A stretch of DNA of 25,000 bases from Owenia fusiformis (Eukaryota; Annelida; Polychaeta; Sabellida; Oweniidae), in assembly GCA_903813345.2 (NCBI GenBank), contig CAIIXF020000273.1, positions 1-25,000 on the forward strand. Direction: 5' to 3'. Position numbers and translations under genes: made by a program. Below are positions 19,292-25,000 of the stretch, piece by piece. The notes beneath the pieces are model-generated. The model ran no database searches. It had not been told where the DNA came from and saw only the letters and a list, made by a program, of their open reading frames with translations. How positions within the stretch are numbered: position 1 is the stretch's first letter; every line of letters starts with the position of its first letter.

Positions 19292-20335
19292 ATGTCCTGG
19301 CACATGAAATGTCCTTCAAAACGCAATGCAGAATATAGAATTTTTTTTTATAAAATTAAGAAAATCTTCATTATGCTTTGACGCTTCCGAGTGTTAGGAG
19401 ACTCATATTTATGTCCATGATGAGTGGTGGATATGCTTATCGGGTAGGGCTACGACCAATTAGTGTCTTAAAAACATAAGGTCAATATCATTAACAACTC
19501 CTGATCAATCAAGCTTAGAAATGGATTTATGAACAATTCACAGACGGGATAAGTCAAGTCACTCCTTCTAATTCAGAGTTACGTTAAAACTCCTTTAAGG
19601 TATTTCAGTAGAATTCAATAAATAAACTGATATGATGTGTGATTAATGATTTCAGAACTTAACACGTGTAAGTCGCGTCATAGGCCTCTCCACTTTCGGT
19701 TTTTCAGAAACTAAATGTGAAATATAACTAAATATTAATATATTTATGTTTATCACACGCACGTGTTTACCAAAGCTTTGTTGTAAAAACAAACAAAACA
19801 TCTGTTTTGCCTGTTATTGAAATTATTAAAATATAACAATAGAATTACGTAACATATATAAGTATATATATAATATTACATAACAATCAAGCGTTTAGTA
19901 AGATATTATCTTAGGACCAACCAGCCCTCTTCCAAGCTCCTCCCCTAAAATGATTGTCAGTAATGTGAACTTGCTTAGATGAAAACATAAAGAATCTAAT
20001 CTTCAATTAGATGTATATTGAGCTCGGTGTCGAGAAAGTCGAAAAACATTAATTATTGTGAAAACGAGGAACTGAGAATAACATCTAACAGTAAGTACTC
20101 AAGACTTTCAAAGTACCCATCTCTGCCTTAACAAAATGCATAGTGATAGGCTTAATTTTTCAAATGATTTTCTCTAGAAACATAGTGCTAATTTGGCTAT
20201 ACAATAGGGAGAACAAAGAAGTAATTACACAATCCAAGAGAAACAAGACACGCATTGAATGGACGTTGAAAGATGGACCCCGTAGCAACTTGACTGTCTC
20301 GTTGCCTCCTTAATCTTAATTGAACAGTTTTTCTA
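19292..20335. other. AT-rich intergenic DNA, nothing recognised
   Basis: No family motif is seen. TA-rich low-complexity sequence lies around 19855-19880. Confidence 0.4.
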
Positions 20336-20385
20336 TTGGCAGAATTGTCGCCTCAGGTGCGACAGGTCGTGGGTTCGATTCAGAT
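20336..20385 (+). repeat. tRNA-like fragment, probable SINE head
   Basis: GTGCGACAGGTCGTGGGTTC and the following GATTC contain a pol III B-box-like GGTTCGATTC (20372-20381), preceded by a stem-like GTCGCCTCAGGTGCGAC. This is the arrangement of the 3' half of a tRNA or tRNA-derived SINE head. No complete cloverleaf or A box is visible, so it is not a tRNA gene. Confidence 0.45.
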
Positions 20386-20584
20386 ATTTCTGTCTTTTAC
20401 GTTTTGTTGTGGCTCGCTTGTTATTATGCATTACTCAACAAGTATCAGATCAGTATGGGATCTTTTAGCATGCTATCTTGAATTTCTTAGTTCCCACAAA
20501 ATATATAACCAATCTTTTCTGTACTTTTACAACTCAATTTAATGATACTCCTGAGCTACTTTTTCCCGTGGATTTGGTTATTTA

Positions 20585-20635
20585 ATTGCCTAGAAAATAC
20601 TTGTCGAAAAGCGATTCATTTTTTGGGACAACCGA
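20585..20635 (-). mobile_element. Solo end of the mariner-like MITE family
   Basis: Read on the minus strand from 20635, it starts TCGGTTGTCCCAAAAAATGA and continues with GACAAGTATTTTCTAGGCAA. This resembles the ends at 14140 and 14553 and is flanked by TA (20636-20637). No partner end is visible, so it is a truncated copy. Confidence 0.6.
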
Positions 20636-20637
20636 TA

Positions 20638-21950
20638 TATTTTATACGTCTTCAAGGATTCCTCGATAGTTTATGGGCAGTACATGGCTAAGTTGAAAAA
20701 CAGTAGAGGAAAAGGCTGTTTTGAATGTCACTCACCAAATAGCCATTAGACATAGCAAATAAGATACTCTGCCAGAGAAATCCAAAAAGACTCAAAATAC
20801 ATTTTGAAAGTGCAGTTTAAATTTTAGTCCTGCAAAATTTAAGACTAATATTGGACAATAATTCTTAAGATTTAAACTCTTGTCATTTCAGGTGTTGATG
20901 TGTGTCCATTTCGAAATGAAATAATGGGTAAATTGTTTCTGTTGGCAACTTTGACACATTTAAATACATAAAAAGCAGAATTGAGTTCAAAAACTTGGAA
21001 AATATTTAAAATGCCAGCATCATTAAAATAAGGATTTGTGTTGTCTCTGGGCTTGCAATTATTAAATGTTTTCTAAAAAAATATTTTTGTAATCTCTGAC
21101 TTTTAATTAGATATAAATGTGGAACATTTCCCCAGATTATTACATAATTGCAGTTGATATAAGAATAAATGAGAGAATTATATATTGTTTTAAGGGCTTT
21201 GTAATCTTAGTTTTGTTTCACTTTATGAAGTGCTGCTAGAGTCTTTGAAATTTTTGTTGCTACAAAATATTTTGAGGCTTCAAGCTTGTTGCATTTGAAC
21301 CATTCGTTTATGATAGAAAGTTCATGATTTATAGTCAATTGAAAGATAGTTTGTTCAAGATCCTTACCAGAAAATAATATATATATATATCATATGCATA
21401 TTTTATATTACCAAGCATTGTTGAAAATAAGATAAAATATACTCAAATGTCAAATGTATTGCCAGAAGCATCTCAAAGCATATAAAATGAATAGTACAAA
21501 GCAATTAAAATGACAAAATGTCACCAAAATGAAAATCCTGTGTGTAATCATATTGGATACACATGTGTTTGTGTCAGTCCTGTATGAATCCTGACACCAA
21601 GATTTCTGCAGGATGGTATTACACTGCGTTTGTATTATATGAACTCTGGCAACAGGGATATTTGCATTCACGCACATTTTTTGCTATTCCGATCTCATTC
21701 GTTTGACACATAATATAGTAATTATTACATGACACTGCCCAGTCATTGACTGAAATGCATTCTAAAAAAGAAATATATATACTGTATATAACGTGGCTCT
21801 TCTCAAAATGCATGTGAATCTAGGATATGCTCGGTTATATTGGGAAACTTGCATGACTTCCCCTCCAAGCCCAAATCAGAATTGTTTTAATTTTGAGTAA
21901 CATTTAAGATAGATTTGCAAGTCTCATAAGATGTTTCCATGTATTTATTG
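20638..21950. other. AT-rich intergenic DNA with TA microsatellite
   Basis: No supported gene. A short TA/AT microsatellite lies at about 21376-21392. Confidence 0.4.
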
Positions 21951-22360
21951 CCATTGTGAATTATTGTGTTTTATGGATTATGGCATGCAACTGCTTTGCG
22001 AATGGATGTTGACCCTTTAAATAGCCTACTGACTTCGAGACTTGATTTCATCTGTCCCTCATCATTTGAGACTGAATGCGTTGTAGAGTACTCTACAATT
22101 GTTACTGTTTTTGATGTAATGAGTATTGGCTATCATTTTTTCTTCAACAGGTATTGTAATGACTTCAGTATAAATGAAAAGTCCCTTGGTGTTCTGGTCC
22201 TGGATTATGATATTGATTCTTGTTTGGGGGAAAGGTGATGTTAGACACTAGTTCTTTTCACGTGAGATCATGGTTTACGGATAAATAGGGTCTATTTTTC
22301 CAATGACAGGTTAACACTTAGAGTTTGCTTTTTTGCTGGGTTTATGTAAGGTTTTTAGTA
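21951..22360 (+). repeat. Dispersed repeat family, copy 2
   Basis: Same-orientation partner of 11856-12265, with about 20 extra bases near 22295-22315. Its right end lies roughly 150 bp before the first coding exon of the FkbM gene. Differences from copy 1 within the shared S-x-N-E-x-x-LGVLVLD segment include several third-position changes. Confidence 0.8.
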
Positions 22361-22515
22361 TTTTCCCTTATCCGCATGTGCTTCGTGGTAAATGTATTAT
22401 TGTAATTAAAAAGAACTTGATAGTAAAAGCAAGTCAGAGTCAGTGTATGGCATCGACACGAAAATAAAACGTATTACTGACAGAAATATTCTACATGACA
22501 TTCATAATTTTTCAG

Positions 22516-22704
22516 ATGCCCAGCCAGAGACAAACGTCTATAATATTCCTTATACTGGTCCTTTTACTGATAATGATGTACTGCATCTTATCCAGATGCA
22601 TTATTTCTTTGAATCAGCACACTAAAGAAGATCATATAAATCCAACAAGAATACCAGCAGACTTTTACGAAATTGGATTTTCTAATCCGAGCGATGGACA
22701 TTTA
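22516..22704 (+). CDS. FkbM-family methyltransferase, exon 1 (membrane anchor)
   Basis: The ATG at 22516 starts MPSQRQ, followed by a hydrophobic segment of about 19 residues (TSIIFLILVLLLIMMYCIL). A hydrophilic stem with ADFYEIGFSNPSDGHL ends the exon. This is the layout of a type II membrane or secretory-pathway protein. The exon ends at a codon boundary at the donor GTAAGT (22705-22710). A good acceptor, ATTTTTCAG, lies directly before the ATG (22507-22515), so an upstream non-coding exon may be spliced here. An alternative in-frame ATG at 22495 would lie inside that intron. The link to exon 2 rests on matching phase, distance, and sense of the joined protein (DGHL then VEHVKLNW). Confidence 0.7.
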
Positions 22705-23800
22705 GTAAGTATGCTTAAGACATGGGTCATTATTTACTTAGTAAGGAATTTGATCATAGACGGACTATTGAATCATTGTTCAGGAGCAAAATTAATTATT
22801 GTTAACTTAGCCAAGTATTTAACCAATGTTTACTTAACATAGTTATATATATATTATTTATGTCTCAGCAAAAGTCATTAGGCTTAATCATTGTTTACCA
22901 GGTGAAATATTTATAAACTGATTAATCTGTTTAATCAGAATGTTCGGCATATCATTAAATCATTCGTTTACAAGGTAATGTTTAAATTATTGTTTACTTA
23001 GTAATATCACTAATCACTGTTAATATAGATGATAATCTTGTTTACTTTAGTTAGGAATCAGATTAACAGATTTATGTTTTCTCAAGGCATTCTTTCAACA
23101 AATGTTGTCATTTAGGTTTACTGATTCCAGGTTGAACATGTTAAGTTGAACTGTTAATATAGATGATAATCTTGTTTACTTTAGTTAGGAATCAGATTAA
23201 CAGATTTATGTTTTCTCAAGACATTCTTTCAACAAATGTTGTCATTTAGGTTTACTGATTCCAGGTTGAACATGTTAAGTTGAACTTTTAATATAGATGA
23301 TAATCTTGTTTACTTTAGTTAGGAATCAGATTAACAGATTTATGTTTTCTCAAGACATTCTTTCAACAAATGTTGTCATTTAGGTTTACTGATTCCAGGT
23401 TGAACATGTTAAGTTGAACTGTTAATATAGATGATAATCTTGTTTACTTTAGTTAGGAATCAGATTAACAGATTTATGTTTTCTCAAGACATTCTTTCAA
23501 CAAATGTTGTCATTTAGGTTTACTGATTCCAGGTTGAACATGTTAAGTTGAACTGTTAATATAGATAATAATCTTGTTTACTTTAGTTAGGAATCAGATT
23601 AACAGATTTATGTTTTCTCAAGACATTCTTTCAACAAATGTTGTCATTTAGGTTTACTGATTCCAGGTTGAACACGTTAAGTTGAACTGTTAATATAGAT
23701 GATAATCTTGTTTACTTTAGTTAGGAATCAGATTAACAGATTTATGTTTTCTCAAGACATTCTTTCAACAAATGTTGTCATTTAGGTTTACTGATTCCAG
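22705..23800 (+). other. Intron of the FkbM gene
   Basis: 1,096-bp phase-0 intron, GTAAGT to CTGATTCCAG. The first 314 bp are AT-rich with several TGTTTAC motifs; most of the rest is the 134-bp tandem array. Confidence 0.65.
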
Positions 23801-23822
23801 GTTGAACACGTTAAGTTGAACT
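23019..23822 (+). repeat. Six tandem 134-bp units spanning the intron-exon 2 boundary
   Basis: Unit starts are 23019, 23153, 23287, 23421, 23555 and 23689, an exact 134-bp period with only a few substitutions. Each unit contains CTGATTCCAG, the acceptor, followed by about 22 bases equal to the start of exon 2. Only the last copy runs on into the real exon. In the others the reading ends within nine codons (TGT TAA). Confidence 0.95.
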
Positions 23823-24504
23823 GGATCCATCCTCCAAGCTCAGAGATTCCTAAAATGAAGGAACCGATTAACCACCATTTTTCACAACATGGGCAGAGTG
23901 AATACATCGACAATCTTCTCAAGGGAAAAACAAATGGATTTTTCATAGAATGCGGGGCCTTTAATGGGAAAGAATTATCGAATTCCTTATTTTTGAACGA
24001 TATAGAAATTGGACTGGCTTACTGGTAGAGCCCAATAAAAGGGTATTTCAAGAACTTTTGAATCTTAAACGAAAGTCATTTACTGCTAATGTTTTACTAT
24101 GCCCAGATAACACAAGCAGGAAAAGTACATTTGTTGATGCCGATTATCTTTCTGGCATGAAAGAAAACGTTCAACTTCGTGCTGACGCCATTGCAAAAAG
24201 TAAAACATACCTTGTCCAATGTTTTACACTTTATACTCTCCTTTTAGCGGTAGGGGTGACGAGGGTGGACTATTTCAGTTTAGACGTGGAAGGAGCCGAG
24301 ATATCCATTTTAAAAACGATTCCCTTTGATAAAATCTACATTAAGACTCTGTCAGTTGAGTACTTGTTTAACGATGGCCAATCAATAGACAAAGAAAAAA
24401 CACAAAAAAATTTAAAAGTGATTCGTGATTTTTTCGAGCAACTCGGCTTTTACAGAGAAGTTAATGTCGGTCTCCTTGATGTGTTTTTCGAACGAATTGA
24501 TTAA
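23801..24504 (+). CDS. FkbM-family methyltransferase, exon 2 (catalytic domain), one-base frame slip
   Basis: FkbM-type SAM-dependent O-methyltransferase fold; the substrate in animals is unknown to me. It begins VEHVKLNWIHPPSSE after the acceptor at 23799-23800. GFFIECGAFNGKE is motif I (SAM-binding, acidic-C-G-A-x-x-G). GLLVEPNKR holds the acidic residue of motif II. CFTLYTLLLAVG, VDYFSLDVEGAE and LKTIPFDK complete the domain. The end is VFFERID at 24501, then TAA. The frame slips by one base at 24005-24010 (GAAATTGG): upstream reading ends in a TAG at 24026-24028, while the following codons continue the domain in the next frame. One missing A in the A run explains it. It may be a pseudogene or an assembly error. 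Joined to exon 1 the product would be about 297 residues. Confidence 0.85.
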
Positions 24505-25000
24505 TTGTTTGTAAGCTGTAGAACAAATAGCTAGTCTGCTTGATGAATGAGAGCTGATCTATTTCGTAAATCTTGCATATCCTCAATCGTTTTTTTCCTT
24601 CTGATAAAACAAACCAGATGTTAATCGCTTTTTGTACTACCTGATGATGTAGAACATCACTATCACCAAAATTTATTCAAATAATACATTGTTGTACAAA
24701 ACTAAGAAAATAATACAAAATGCCAAAATACCAGACCCCTTGTGATTAGGTTTAATCAGTTTTCTTGCATCAAAGATATATAAAGCATACATGAAAGGTA
24801 ATTGAATGCCGAATTCAAAACTGAAATAAGAATAAAGAATGCTTTTCTTGTTCTCTTTGGTCCCAAAAAAGCTTCAGAAGGTGTATAAAACAATCAAAAA
24901 ATAAGGGTTAAATGTTGTTGCATAAAAAGAATGATGTGGCTGTGCCCGTGATTATTATTGCCCCTCAAAATTCAACCATTTTCATATATTTGGACTACCA
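24505..25000. other. 3' flank of the FkbM gene
   Basis: No second gene is seen. A candidate poly(A) signal AATAAA lies at 24831-24836, about 330 bases after the stop. The rest is AT-rich. Confidence 0.45.

Noticed and set aside
20336-20542. Plus-strand frame after the tRNA-like stretch
   Set aside because: No family motif; it starts inside the tRNA-like fragment.
22443-22625. 60-residue frame overlapping FkbM exon 1
   Set aside because: Different frame from the exon that carries the membrane anchor and joins in phase to exon 2.
23019-23822. CRISPR-like array
   Set aside because: The units are contiguous 134-bp repeats without spacers, in a spliced eukaryotic gene.
24871-24888. AGAAGGTGTATAAA as another subterminal motif of the OTU element
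   Set aside because: Short match with a base missing from the core and no second copy or end nearby; chance is likely.

Overview
This window looks like a metazoan nuclear genome fragment. It is AT-rich, sparse in genes and dominated by decayed transposable elements. Coding blocks are interrupted by GT-AG introns, and retroelement ends carry eukaryotic poly(A) signals. An FkbM-family gene, hAT, CR1/jockey-type and mariner-like relics, and palindromic GC-rich MITE-like blocks fit an invertebrate. A lophotrochozoan such as a mollusc is my guess, not something the sequence proves.

Layout. 1-4300: mostly anonymous AT-rich DNA, with the 3' end of a hAT transposase gene (minus, 951-1510). 4327-5165: two nested inverted-repeat elements. 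5741-9195: a minus-strand non-LTR retrotransposon (endonuclease + reverse transcriptase, poly(A) tail) with one stop and one frameshift. It meets head to head a 5'-truncated plus-strand non-LTR element of another family (about 9205-10951) whose RT frame is still open. 11856-12265 and 21951-22360: two copies of an unidentified dispersed repeat. 12830-13545: a badly decayed third RT fragment. 14140-14553: a mariner-like MITE, with a lone related end at 20585-20635.

15152-19245 is the most interesting region: a 4,094-bp element with near-perfect 38-bp terminal inverted repeats and a 4-bp ATAT target duplication. It sits inside one unit of a short tandem array, and the neighbouring units preserve the empty site. 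It encodes no recognisable transposase. It carries one two-exon minus-strand gene with an N-terminal tract of 35 octapeptide repeats, an OTU-type cysteine-protease signature and an acidic tail, followed by a poly(A) signal. Three in-frame stops and two single-base frame slips interrupt this copy. Both ends hold arrays of a shared motif, partly arranged as hairpins.

22516-24504: a two-exon gene for a membrane-anchored FkbM-family methyltransferase. Its intron ends in six near-identical 134-bp units, each carrying a copy of the 3' splice acceptor and the first codons of exon 2. Exon 2 has an apparent one-base deletion.

Most of the window is therefore a stack of insertions. Only the FkbM gene looks like a host gene, and the OTU element is the best candidate for an undescribed mobile system.
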